From: an uncultured Lachnospiraceae bacterium
Lineage (GTDB): Bacteria; Bacillota; Clostridia; Lachnospirales; Lachnospiraceae
Length of the DNA: 64,000 nt
Assembly: GCA_910578405.1 (NCBI GenBank)
Contig: CAJTQO010000005.1
Location: 8,830 to 72,829, forward strand
Direction: 5' to 3'
In this document: positions 17,618-26,203 of the stretch, in pieces
How positions within the stretch are numbered: position 1 is the stretch's first letter
Layout: each line of letters opens with the position of its first letter
Program-made: the position numbers and the translations under genes
Notes under the pieces: generated by a model
Seen by the model: the letters and a program-made list of their open reading frames with translations, nothing else
Told to the model about the DNA's origin: nothing
Database searches by the model: none

Positions 17618-18982
17618 TTAATTTTTAAAACTATGGATTGGCGCCGGAATCCGTCCGCCCCGGTTCACAAATCCATCACAGGAAAACCTGTTAACCGGCA
17701 TAATCGGCGCATGGCCAAGCAAACCGCCAAACTCCACCGTTTCCCCCACACCTTTGCCAATTACCGGAATAACCCTCACTGCAGTAGTCTTCTGGTTTAC
17801 CATGCCGATTGCCATTTCATCCGCAATAATCCCTGCAATGGAAGCCGCTTTCGTATCCCCCGGAATAGCAATCATATCCAGTCCTACCGAACATACACAG
17901 GTCATTGCCTCTAACTTTTCCAACGTCAACGCACCGGCTGACACTGCATCTATCATTCCCTGGTCTTCACTGACCGGGATAAACGCGCCGCTTAAACCGC
18001 CCACATACGAAGACGCCATCACGCCCCCCTTCTTCACCTGGTCGTTCAACAGAGCCAAAGCCGCCGTCGTGCCTGGCGCCCCGGCATACTCTAACCCCAT
18101 TTCACATAAAATATCCGCCACACTGTCACCAACCGCCGGAGTCGGCGCCAACGATAAATCTACAATGCCAAAAGGCACATCCAACCTCCTGGAAGCCTCC
18201 TGCGCCACAAGCTGCCCTACCCGCGTCACCTTAAACGCCGTTTTCTTAATTGTTTCGCACAACACTTCGAAATTCTCTCCGCGCACTTTACCAAGCGCCG
18301 TTTTCACCACGCCAGGCCCGCTGACCCCCACATGAATCACACGGCCCCCTTCCGTCACTCCATGAAACGCCCCGGCCATAAACGGATTGTCATCCGGCGC
18401 ATTGCAAAACACCACCAGCTTTGCGCAGCCCAGAGAATCCGCTTCCTTCGTATATTCCGCTGTCTGCAGGATAATTTCCCCCATCAGCTTCACCGCGTCC
18501 ATATTGATGCCCGTCTTAGTGGAACCCAGATTTACGGAACTGCACACCCGCTCCGTCACAGACAACGCCAAGGGAATGGACTCAATAAGCAGCCTGTCCG
18601 CCTCAGTCATCCCCTTAGACACCAATGCAGAATAACCGCCGATAAAGTTCACGCCCACTTTATGCGCCACCTCATCCAGCGTCTTTGCAATGGACGCAAA
18701 ATCTTCTACGCTTTTGCAGGCAGCGCCGCCCACCAGGGCAATGGGAGTCACCGATATCCTTTTATTTACAATCGGAATCCCGAATTCCCTGGAGATTTCC
18801 TCCCCTGTCTTTACCAAATCCTTTGCCGCTTCATAGATTTTATGGAAAATTTTTTCTTTTAGCCTGTCTAAATTTGCATCTATACAGTCCAACAGGCTGA
18901 TTCCCATCGTAATCGTCCTTACATCCAGATTTTCCTTTTCAATCATCTGGTTTGTTTCCGCCACTTCATATATATTAATCAT
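17618..18982 (-). CDS. PFL-family protein (UPF0210/DUF711)
   Basis: This 454-residue protein belongs to the conserved PFL/UPF0210 family, which has a glycyl-radical-enzyme-like fold but no established reaction. Recognisable stretches are ISVTPIALVGG, NFIGGYSALVSKGMT, VSGPGVVKTAL and the C-terminal NRFSCDGFVNRGGRIPAP. The gene lies 65 bases after the ACT-domain (UPF0237) gene; this pairing is widely conserved in Firmicutes and suggests a shared role, with the ACT protein perhaps sensing a ligand. Family assignment is firm and function is unknown. Confidence 0.93.
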   Translation of the reverse strand: MINIYEVAETNQMIEKENLDVRTITMGISLLDCIDANLDRLKEKIFHKIYEAAKDLVKTGEEISREFGIPIVNKRISVTPIALVGGAACKSVEDFASIAKTLDEVAHKVGVNFIGGYSALVSKGMTEADRLLIESIPLALSVTERVCSSVNLGSTKTGINMDAVKLMGEIILQTAEYTKEADSLGCAKLVVFCNAPDDNPFMAGAFHGVTEGGRVIHVGVSGPGVVKTALGKVRGENFEVLCETIKKTAFKVTRVGQLVAQEASRRLDVPFGIVDLSLAPTPAVGDSVADILCEMGLEYAGAPGTTAALALLNDQVKKGGVMASSYVGGLSGAFIPVSEDQGMIDAVSAGALTLEKLEAMTCVCSVGLDMIAIPGDTKAASIAGIIADEMAIGMVNQKTTAVRVIPVIGKGVGETVEFGGLLGHAPIMPVNRFSCDGFVNRGGRIPAPIHSFKN

Positions 18983-19047
18983 AGTCCGCCCACTCCTTCA
19001 CAGCTTACCCTACGGTTGCCGCCTTTCACCCGGCGCGCCTTTGCCTT

Positions 19048-19320
19048 TTATATCCGGTGCATCTTATCAAAAATCTCTTCCTTTTGGCATTTAATCAACA
19101 CGCCGATTTCTTCCCCCAACAGATGCAGTTCATCTGCAATATCTCCGAAATGTTTCCCGGCCTGGTTCATATCCACAATCATCATCATATTAAAATACCC
19201 CTGCACAATCGTCTGGGAAATATCCAGAATATTAACCTGGTTCTGCGCCAGGTAAGTGCATACTTTGGCAATAATGCCAACCGTATCTTTCCCAACTACT
19301 GTAATAATCGTTCTTTTCAT
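19048..19320 (-). CDS. ACT domain protein (UPF0237)
   Basis: The 90-residue protein is a single ACT domain starting MKRTIITVVGKDTVGIIAKV, which fits the beta-alpha-beta opening of the UPF0237 family. ACT domains bind small ligands, often amino acids, as dimers. It is translated just before the PFL-family gene. No enzymatic domain is attached. Confidence 0.93.
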   Translation of the reverse strand: MKRTIITVVGKDTVGIIAKVCTYLAQNQVNILDISQTIVQGYFNMMMIVDMNQAGKHFGDIADELHLLGEEIGVLIKCQKEEIFDKMHRI

Positions 19321-19355
19321 TTACCTTTCCCTGCCTTTCTACTCCAACCAACCGC

Positions 19356-20156
19356 TCAGGCAATTTCAATCACTTCCGACATATCACTGCGGTTTGCCAC
19401 CCGAATTGGAAAATCCCCTGCCTTATACCCATTATCAGCCATTGTAATTTCCACACGCACCGTTTCATATGCAAGCTCAGGCAAGTTGTTGTCTTTGCTT
19501 AAATGCCCAAGAACCACCGCCTGCATTCCATCGTTTAACAACCGGCTCAACAGCCGGCCGGAAAGCTCATTGGACAAATGCCCCCGCTCCCCCAATATCC
19601 TTCGTTTCAAATAATAAGGATAAGGCCCGACCTGCAACATGTTCACATCATGGTTGGCTTCCAACAGCAGAGCATTCATCCCCTTTAAACACTCTATGGT
19701 ATAATCATTGTAGCAGCCCAAATCCGTTACAATCCCAACCTTTTTCTTTCCATGGATGATACGGTATCCCACCGGCTCCGCCGCATCATGGGAAATCCGC
19801 ATCGGTTTCACGGTTAAGTCCTTTACAATAATTTTTGCATCCGCCTGGACTTCCTGGAACAGACTGCCGTCAATCTGGCCAAGGGAAGATACCTTCCGGA
19901 TAGCGTCCAAAGTCCCTTTGGTTCCATAAACCGGAACCCCGTATTTTCTTGCCATCACTCCCAGCCCATTGATATGGTCTGCATGTTCATGGGTAATGAA
20001 GATGCCGTCCAGTTCCTCCGGCTTCACTCCCAGCTTTTTCAGTCCCTCTTCTGTCTTCTTCCTGCCAATCCCCACATCCACCAATAAGTGGGTCGTATCG
20101 GAACCAATATAGGTGCAGTTTCCGCTGCTCCCACTGGCTATGCTGCACATACGCAT
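19356..20156 (-). CDS. metallo-beta-lactamase-fold hydrolase, WalJ/YycJ-like
   Basis: The 266-residue protein carries the metal-binding HEHADH motif (ITHEHADHINGLG, near residues 54-66), a later histidine in RISHDAAEPVGY, and DLGCYND. Length and the opening MRMCSIASGSSGNCTYIG match the YycJ/WalJ group, which is usually tied to cell-wall homeostasis or DNA repair. Its WalRK partners are not nearby. Start ATG follows a 42-base gap after the FtsA-like gene. Confidence 0.9.
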   Translation of the reverse strand: MRMCSIASGSSGNCTYIGSDTTHLLVDVGIGRKKTEEGLKKLGVKPEELDGIFITHEHADHINGLGVMARKYGVPVYGTKGTLDAIRKVSSLGQIDGSLFQEVQADAKIIVKDLTVKPMRISHDAAEPVGYRIIHGKKKVGIVTDLGCYNDYTIECLKGMNALLLEANHDVNMLQVGPYPYYLKRRILGERGHLSNELSGRLLSRLLNDGMQAVVLGHLSKDNNLPELAYETVRVEITMADNGYKAGDFPIRVANRSDMSEVIEIA

Positions 20157-20198
20157 ATCTTTTTCCTATCCTTCCCTCTAATGCTTCCTGCTTTCTTC

Positions 20199-22448
20199 TT
20201 ACTTCTTCCAGTAGATTTCTATAGTATCCCCACTGCCCAGCTTCTCCATATACTGCGCCCTGCGGCCGTTTAAAAGAGTTACCACCGAAGAGCCCTGCAG
20301 TTTGGAAAGGTCAAAATCAATATAGTCAAACACATCTACAAACACATAGGAAAGCTTCCCTGCTAAAGTAACGGGCCTTCCGTTTACCGTAACTGTCAAC
20401 GATGTGTCCGCACTGCCTTCCGTTTCCGATTCTGCCAGCGCCGCTGCACTGTCGTTGCTTCCTATGCCTGCCACTGCCTGCAAACCTTCTGCATATCCCG
20501 CCGTTTCAAACATTGCCTTCCTTCCGGCATTATCCGAAGCTTGCATGGCGCCGCTTAACTCCGGAACAGCCGCCTCCCCATTCTCCTCCGGCAAAACCAA
20601 AGAAACGCTTTCCTTCTTCCCGGACAAGCCGTCCTCCGGCTCCCATACTTGCCTCTGATTTGGCTGCATATCATGCAACTCTGGCGCTTTCATCGTCCAT
20701 TCCACGGAAAAATTCTCATACACATAAGTATCCATATCCGCCAGCTTGTTATTGACATAGACATGCAGGTTCTTATCCACCAGCACATCCATAAAGTCCG
20801 CCACCTGTTTCACTGTGTAATAATTCAGCAATTCTATGGCGTCCTGTTCCTGGATGTCATAATACCGTGACTGCAGTCTTCCATTGACGCTGGCAAATTT
20901 CGGCAGCTCCACCCGCTGCCCGTTCACCATAACACTGATGATTCCGCCAAACTCCGGCAAATTTCCAAGTTCCATTTCCGCCGCTTCCCCTACCGTAGAG
21001 GGAACCACCTCTATCTTATCCCCATTATGGATGAGCGTATGGATATCCGCTGGCTCACCGTTGACCGAAATCAGCGCCGCCTCCCCAAACTGCCCCCGCA
21101 CAATCCGCGCTTTGCCGTTGACCGAAAAATTTAGTTCTTTCCCCCTGCGCGGAAACAGGCCGTCATTGGGAAATTCCGCCTGCATCGCCGCATCCACCAC
21201 TGCCAGCATATTATTGTCAAACAGCTTCACACGCTGTTCGTTAAAAAATGCAAAGATAAAATTGTTGCTCTGCTCATAATAACTTAGACAAATGCCGATT
21301 GGAGTCACTAACAGGGAATCCTTGACAATATTGTCTTCCAAAAATTCCACGGACTGCATCACTTCTTCGCCCCGGACTGCCACACGTTCCTTCTGTATCC
21401 CAAGCTCCCCGGCCAGTTTTTCCGTATATCCCGTCAGCTTACCGCCGCCGCCCACTACAAAAACGGCGCTGACCGATTTTCCCCCGTTTAGCTCCTTAAT
21501 CTTATCGGACACCTGCACTGCCATAGACTGCAAAACCGGATCCACCACTTCCAGGAGTTCCTGCCTGGAAATGCTCTGCGCCAGTCCCATAATATCTTTG
21601 TACTCAATCTGCTCATACTGCGCTGCATTCTTTTTGATGTTTTCCGCTGTAACAAAATCCACCAGACAGTGTCTTGCTATCGTTTCCGTCAAAGAATCTC
21701 CCGCTGTGGGAATCATGCCAAAAGCAATAATGCTCCCATCCTTTGTAATGGAAATATCGGAAGTCCCGGCTCCCACATCCACCAATGCAATGTTTAACAT
21801 CCGGTACATTTCCGGAATCGCCACCTGTATAGCCGCAATAGGCTCCAACGTCATATTCGCCACCTGCAGCCCGGCCAGTTCCACCGCCTTATACAAGCCG
21901 TCCACCACATCGTCCGGCAAAAAAGTGGCAATCATATCCGCCCCCATCACCCTGGCCTTGTGTCCCTCCGGATTAGACATCGGATAGTGATTGATATAAT
22001 AATGCACTACGGAATAGCCCACACAGTAAAACTTCATATCTGTGTCATTTTCCGCTTGGAACATTTCATAAGCCTTTTCCACTCCCATTGTCGTCAGCTC
22101 ATAAATGTCCTCCTTTGTCATTTCCTTATCGCTGCCATACTCATTTTCCACGGATACATTTACCGTACGCAGCACACGCCCTGCCGCTGCAATACAGACA
22201 TCCGTAAGGGCCATCCCCACCGCAGCCTCCAGTTCTTCCTTCACCTGACGGATGGTCATGCTCACCTTAAGGATATCGTGGATTTGCCCGTCCAGCATGG
22301 CACGGGTTTCATGCTCCTTCACCCGCTGCGCCACCACATAAAAACGGTTATTGCTCCTGTACCCCACCGTTCCCACAATGCTGCGCGTCCCGATGTCCAG
22401 CCCGAAAACCATTTGCCCTGAAAGTTTCTTTCCCTCTGTCACAGACAC
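20199..22448 (-). CDS. FtsA-like actin-fold protein with long C-terminal extension
   Basis: Residues 1 to about 400 form an FtsA/PilM-type actin fold: FGLDIGTRSIVG (phosphate 1), VDVGAGTSDISI (phosphate 2) and VFVVGGGGKLTG (adenosine). True FtsA is about 420 residues; this has 749. The extra C-terminal part holds segments such as ISVNGEPADIHTLIHNGDKI and VNGRRAQY..MEKLGSGDTIEIYW that look like small beta-grasp modules, separated by a low-complexity linker. The C-terminal amphipathic membrane helix of FtsA is not seen. It overlaps coaE by 10 bases. It is probably an FtsA relative rather than the division protein itself, as no ftsZ is near. Confidence 0.8.
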   Translation of the reverse strand: MSVTEGKKLSGQMVFGLDIGTRSIVGTVGYRSNNRFYVVAQRVKEHETRAMLDGQIHDILKVSMTIRQVKEELEAAVGMALTDVCIAAAGRVLRTVNVSVENEYGSDKEMTKEDIYELTTMGVEKAYEMFQAENDTDMKFYCVGYSVVHYYINHYPMSNPEGHKARVMGADMIATFLPDDVVDGLYKAVELAGLQVANMTLEPIAAIQVAIPEMYRMLNIALVDVGAGTSDISITKDGSIIAFGMIPTAGDSLTETIARHCLVDFVTAENIKKNAAQYEQIEYKDIMGLAQSISRQELLEVVDPVLQSMAVQVSDKIKELNGGKSVSAVFVVGGGGKLTGYTEKLAGELGIQKERVAVRGEEVMQSVEFLEDNIVKDSLLVTPIGICLSYYEQSNNFIFAFFNEQRVKLFDNNMLAVVDAAMQAEFPNDGLFPRRGKELNFSVNGKARIVRGQFGEAALISVNGEPADIHTLIHNGDKIEVVPSTVGEAAEMELGNLPEFGGIISVMVNGQRVELPKFASVNGRLQSRYYDIQEQDAIELLNYYTVKQVADFMDVLVDKNLHVYVNNKLADMDTYVYENFSVEWTMKAPELHDMQPNQRQVWEPEDGLSGKKESVSLVLPEENGEAAVPELSGAMQASDNAGRKAMFETAGYAEGLQAVAGIGSNDSAAALAESETEGSADTSLTVTVNGRPVTLAGKLSYVFVDVFDYIDFDLSKLQGSSVVTLLNGRRAQYMEKLGSGDTIEIYWKK

Positions 22449-23035
22449 TCCTCCAATTCCCTGTCAATCTGCCCATATGTAGCCATCAGGCTCCCCCCAT
22501 TGTCGATTACGACCTTGCAATGCTTCCGGTACTCCTCCTCCGAAAGCTGCCTGGCCAGGATGCCTGCAATTTTCTCTTCGCTATAAGCGCGGGACGCCTT
22601 CAGCCTTTCCCTGCGCACTGCCTCTGGCGCATATATATACCAAAGCTCATCCAAAATACTTTCATACCCATCCTCAATCAGAAGCGCCGCCTCCACAAAC
22701 AAAAAATCCGGTTTATCTTCCTCCCTCGCCTGCCTCACCGTATCCAGGATATAGTCTTTCACCGCCGGATGTATAAGCCCATTGACTGCTTTTAGAAGCT
22801 CCCCGTCCGCAAAAATCCGTTCCGCCATAACGCCCCGGTCAATCCTCCCGTCCTTCGCTAAAACATCCTCTCCAAGCAACCGGACCAATGCTCCATAACA
22901 TGCCTGTCCCGGCTCCTTCACCCAATGCGCCACCTCATCGGCCAGAATCACCCGGCAGTTATATTTTTCTTTGATATACGAAAGCGCCTGTGTCTTTCCG
23001 CTCCCCACTCCGCCCGTAAAACCAATCACCCTCAT
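22439..23035 (-). CDS. coaE: dephospho-CoA kinase
   Basis: The 198-residue enzyme phosphorylates dephospho-CoA in the last step of coenzyme A synthesis. The P-loop GGVGSGKTQAL lies at residues 8-18. The family's ADEVAHWV and LIHPAV segments are visible, as is a C-terminal NGGSL region. It is placed between polA and the FtsA-like gene. The polA-coaE order is common in Firmicutes. Confidence 0.96.
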   Translation of the reverse strand: MRVIGFTGGVGSGKTQALSYIKEKYNCRVILADEVAHWVKEPGQACYGALVRLLGEDVLAKDGRIDRGVMAERIFADGELLKAVNGLIHPAVKDYILDTVRQAREEDKPDFLFVEAALLIEDGYESILDELWYIYAPEAVRRERLKASRAYSEEKIAGILARQLSEEEYRKHCKVVIDNGGSLMATYGQIDRELEECL

Positions 23036-23077
23036 AACAGCCCCATCCTATCCGTTTCCTAAAACAACATTTCCATA

Positions 23078-25729
23078 TCAAGTTTTCGCTTCATACCAGT
23101 TCTCCCCTGTATGCATATCCACCTCCAGCGTAACCGCCAAATCCGCTGCAGCCTTCATTTCCGTCTCCAAAATTTCCCCTACCCTGGCAGCCTCTTCCCT
23201 GGCAGTCTCAATCAAAAGCTCATCATGCACCTGCAGGATGAGTCTGGATTTCAGTCCCTCTTCCTTTAAGCGCTTCCAAACCCGAATCATGGCAATTTTG
23301 ATAATATCCGCCGCTGTCCCTTGAATCGGCGAGTTCATGGCTACCCTTTCCCCAAAGGAACGCTGCATAAAATTGCTGGAAGCCAGTTCCGGTATGGGTC
23401 TTCTGCGTCCAAACATCGTCGTCACATACCCTTCCTTTTTTGCCATTTCCACCTGCTTATCTAAAAATTCCTTTACGCCAGGGTAAGTGGAGAAATACTG
23501 CTCAATATAATCCGCCGCCTCTTTCTTGGAAATGCTCAGATCCTGGCTTAACCCAAAAGAACTGATTCCATAAACAATGCCGAAATTCACCGCCTTGGCA
23601 TTCCTCCTTTGCAAATCCGTCACTTCCTCAAAAGGAGTATGGAATACTTTGGAAGCGGTTATGCGGTGGATATCCTCATCCATTTTATAAGCCTCAATCA
23701 ACTGCCCGTCTCCTGACATATGGGCCAATACACGCAGTTCAATCTGGGAATAATCCGCATCGGTAAAAACAAACCCCTCCTTTGGCACAAACACTTTCCG
23801 TATGAGGCGCCCCAGTTCCATCCGCATAGGGATATTCTGCAAATTCGGCTCCGTGGAGCTAATCCGCCCCGTTGCCGTAATCGTCTGGTTAAAGCTGCTG
23901 TGTATCCTGCAGTCCTTTCCAATACAAGCCGCCAATCCTTCCGCATAAGTAGACTTCAATTTCGTCAGCCCCCGGTATTCCAGGATTTCCTCTACAATGG
24001 GATAATCCGGCGCCAGTTTGTCCAGCACATCCGCCGCGGTGGAATATCCGGTCTTTGTCTTTTTCCCGCCCGGCAGATGCATCTTCTCAAATAAAATTTC
24101 CCCTAACTGCTTTGGTGAATTAATGTTAAAATCCGAATCCGCTTTTTTATGGATGCTCTCTTCCAGTTGCGCAATCCGCCCGTTCAAAGCTTCCCCATAT
24201 GCTTTCAGCTCATCCGGCTTTACCATCACCCCTTCCTGCTCCATATCATAAAGGACACGGGAAAGAGGCATCTCTATTTCCTTCATTAGACGTTCCATTC
24301 CCGTCTGCGCCAGCCTTTCCCGCAGGACAGGGGCTGCCATCCATTCCACATATGCCAGATAACAGGCATATTCCGCCAATTCTTTCCCCTTTTCCTCCGA
24401 AGCTTTCCGAAATGTGCTTTTGCCAAATAACTCTCCCCTTCCCGGTATGGACAGTCCCAAGTATTCATTGGCGATATCTTCCGGCGCATAGTCGCTTTTG
24501 AGTGGGTTAAACAAATATGCCGCAATCAGAATATCAAACATTTTCTCTGTATTTTCCGTTTTTAAATAACCATATTTTTTCTTAATGTCAAACGTGACAA
24601 GGGATGTCTTTCCTGCAGCCTCAGCCAGTTTTTCCACCAGATATCCTTTGGTTAAAAACCCCTGCGCCTTTATAAAATAAACTTCTTTTTCACCAAATGC
24701 CAGCGCAAGGCCAACAAAATCCCCCTCTTCCCCACTGTCTTCCACCACGTCAAAGGCCACTGTATCCTTTGGCCCTGCACCGGTCAGTTTCCCGAAAATC
24801 TCTTCCGCCTCCGAAAAATCCGTGATTTCCTTAAAAGAATCCGCCTGCCGGTTTGCGGCCATTTCCTTCTCAAAACGGCCCAGCATATTTTTAAAGCCCA
24901 GCCGTTTGAACTGCTCATAAGCCTCTTTCGTATAGAAATCCCCTGTCTTGGCATCCTCATAAGAAAATGCAAATTCCCCGTTTATTTCAATTGTCGCCAG
25001 TGTTTTGCTTAAATCCGCCAGCTCCTTATTGGCAATCAAAGATTCCCGGATGGATTTCTTCGCCACCTCTTCCACATGGGCATAGAGGTTTTCTAAAGAG
25101 CCAAACTGCAGCATCAGCTCTGTTGCCGTCTTCTCCCCTACCTTCGGCACACCGGGGATATTGTCAGAAGAATCTCCCATCAATGCCTTCAGGTCGATAA
25201 ACTGTATCGGGTTTACCTTATATTTGGCCTCCACCTCCGCCGCATAATAGTCCTCGACTTCCGTCCGCCCTCCCTTTGTCTTTGGGATGCGTATTTTAAT
25301 ATGGTCTGTGGCAATCTGCAGCAAATCCCGGTCGCCGGAAATCAACGACACTTCCATCCCCTGCTTCTCTGACCGTTTGGCCAATGTACCCAAAATATCA
25401 TCCGCTTCCAGTCCGGCCTTTTCCACAATGCAAATCCCCATGGCCTGCAGGACTTCCTTCATAACCGGCACCTGCTCCAACAGTTCTCCCGGCATGGGCT
25501 TTCTTGTCCCTTTGTATTCCTTATATATCTCATGGCGGAACGTAGGCGCATGAACGTCAAATGCCACCGCCAGGTACTGCGGTTTTTCTTCCTCCAGGAT
25601 TTTGAACATAATGTTCAAAAAACCATACACTGCATTGGTATGCAGCCCTTCTGCGTTGCTTAAATCCGGCACCCCGTAAAAAGCCCTGTTTAAGATACTA
25701 TGCCCATCAATCAATACTATTTTTTCCAT
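23078..25729 (-). CDS. polA: DNA polymerase I, 3'-5' exonuclease site degenerate
   Basis: The 883-residue protein starts MEKIVLIDGHS with GAGGG eight bases upstream; a longer frame to 25834 would overlap the preceding gene. Domains in order are a 5' nuclease (LIDGHSILNRAFYG, SGDRDLLQIA, GDSSDNIPG), an exonuclease-like domain, and a family-A polymerase (DADYSQIELRVLAH, motif C VHDELL). The exonuclease motif reads AFDVVEDSG instead of the DTE form, so the second acidic ligand is missing and proofreading is probably absent, as in Bacillus PolA. It replaces RNA primers and fills repair gaps. Confidence 0.96.
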   Translation of the reverse strand: MEKIVLIDGHSILNRAFYGVPDLSNAEGLHTNAVYGFLNIMFKILEEEKPQYLAVAFDVHAPTFRHEIYKEYKGTRKPMPGELLEQVPVMKEVLQAMGICIVEKAGLEADDILGTLAKRSEKQGMEVSLISGDRDLLQIATDHIKIRIPKTKGGRTEVEDYYAAEVEAKYKVNPIQFIDLKALMGDSSDNIPGVPKVGEKTATELMLQFGSLENLYAHVEEVAKKSIRESLIANKELADLSKTLATIEINGEFAFSYEDAKTGDFYTKEAYEQFKRLGFKNMLGRFEKEMAANRQADSFKEITDFSEAEEIFGKLTGAGPKDTVAFDVVEDSGEEGDFVGLALAFGEKEVYFIKAQGFLTKGYLVEKLAEAAGKTSLVTFDIKKKYGYLKTENTEKMFDILIAAYLFNPLKSDYAPEDIANEYLGLSIPGRGELFGKSTFRKASEEKGKELAEYACYLAYVEWMAAPVLRERLAQTGMERLMKEIEMPLSRVLYDMEQEGVMVKPDELKAYGEALNGRIAQLEESIHKKADSDFNINSPKQLGEILFEKMHLPGGKKTKTGYSTAADVLDKLAPDYPIVEEILEYRGLTKLKSTYAEGLAACIGKDCRIHSSFNQTITATGRISSTEPNLQNIPMRMELGRLIRKVFVPKEGFVFTDADYSQIELRVLAHMSGDGQLIEAYKMDEDIHRITASKVFHTPFEEVTDLQRRNAKAVNFGIVYGISSFGLSQDLSISKKEAADYIEQYFSTYPGVKEFLDKQVEMAKKEGYVTTMFGRRRPIPELASSNFMQRSFGERVAMNSPIQGTAADIIKIAMIRVWKRLKEEGLKSRLILQVHDELLIETAREEAARVGEILETEMKAAADLAVTLEVDMHTGENWYEAKT

Positions 25730-25749
25730 CCGGTCTGCCCTCTGTCTTT

Positions 25750-26073
25750 TTATATTACAATCACTAAAACAATAATCACTGCAATGGTTATAATCGCCAA
25801 AACTTCCACACCATATACCAGATAACGGAGCCACTGGTAAAATACCATCCGGCGTTCCACATCCTCTAACAGTCTGTCCAATTCGTTGCGAAGGTCAAAC
25901 GTATTGCCATTCTCCAGCCGTGCCATGCCCTCCTGTACCAGAAACTGTATACTGAGTTCTTCTTTGCAATCTTTGCAGCAGGAAATGTGTCCCATAAAAT
26001 CTTTTAACTCCCGGCCCTTTAATTCATCATTTAAAAAATCGGACATTTTCCGATTCGCTTCTTTACAATCCAC
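25750..26073 (-). CDS. zinc-finger (zf-HC2) single-pass membrane protein, anti-sigma-like
   Basis: The 107-residue protein has Cys3 and a HisX3CysX2Cys cluster (HISCCKDC, His29 to Cys36) of the anti-sigma zinc-finger type, then a helical linker and a C-terminal membrane segment (VEVLAIITIAVIIVLVIVI). The arrangement fits a ZAS-type anti-sigma factor, but no sigma gene is adjacent. It ends 20 bases before polA starts and may share its transcript. Confidence 0.75.
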   Translation of the reverse strand: MDCKEANRKMSDFLNDELKGRELKDFMGHISCCKDCKEELSIQFLVQEGMARLENGNTFDLRNELDRLLEDVERRMVFYQWLRYLVYGVEVLAIITIAVIIVLVIVI

Positions 26074-26113
26074 GGCATCCCCTCCATTACCCGCCCCAGC
26101 CCTTTACTACTGT

Positions 26114-26142
26114 ACTATACACTAAAACAGAGTTTTTTTAAA
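26114..26142 (-). promoter_or_regulatory. possible promoter for the zinc-finger protein and polA
   Basis: On the minus strand TTTAAA (26142-26137) and TATAGT (26119-26114) are 17 bases apart. The -35 box is weak, so this is tentative. Confidence 0.4.
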
Positions 26143-26203
26143 GGCTTCGGGAAAAATTTTTACGGTTTGCTGCGCAGGTCACTTTTCACTAAACTTTGTA
26201 GTT

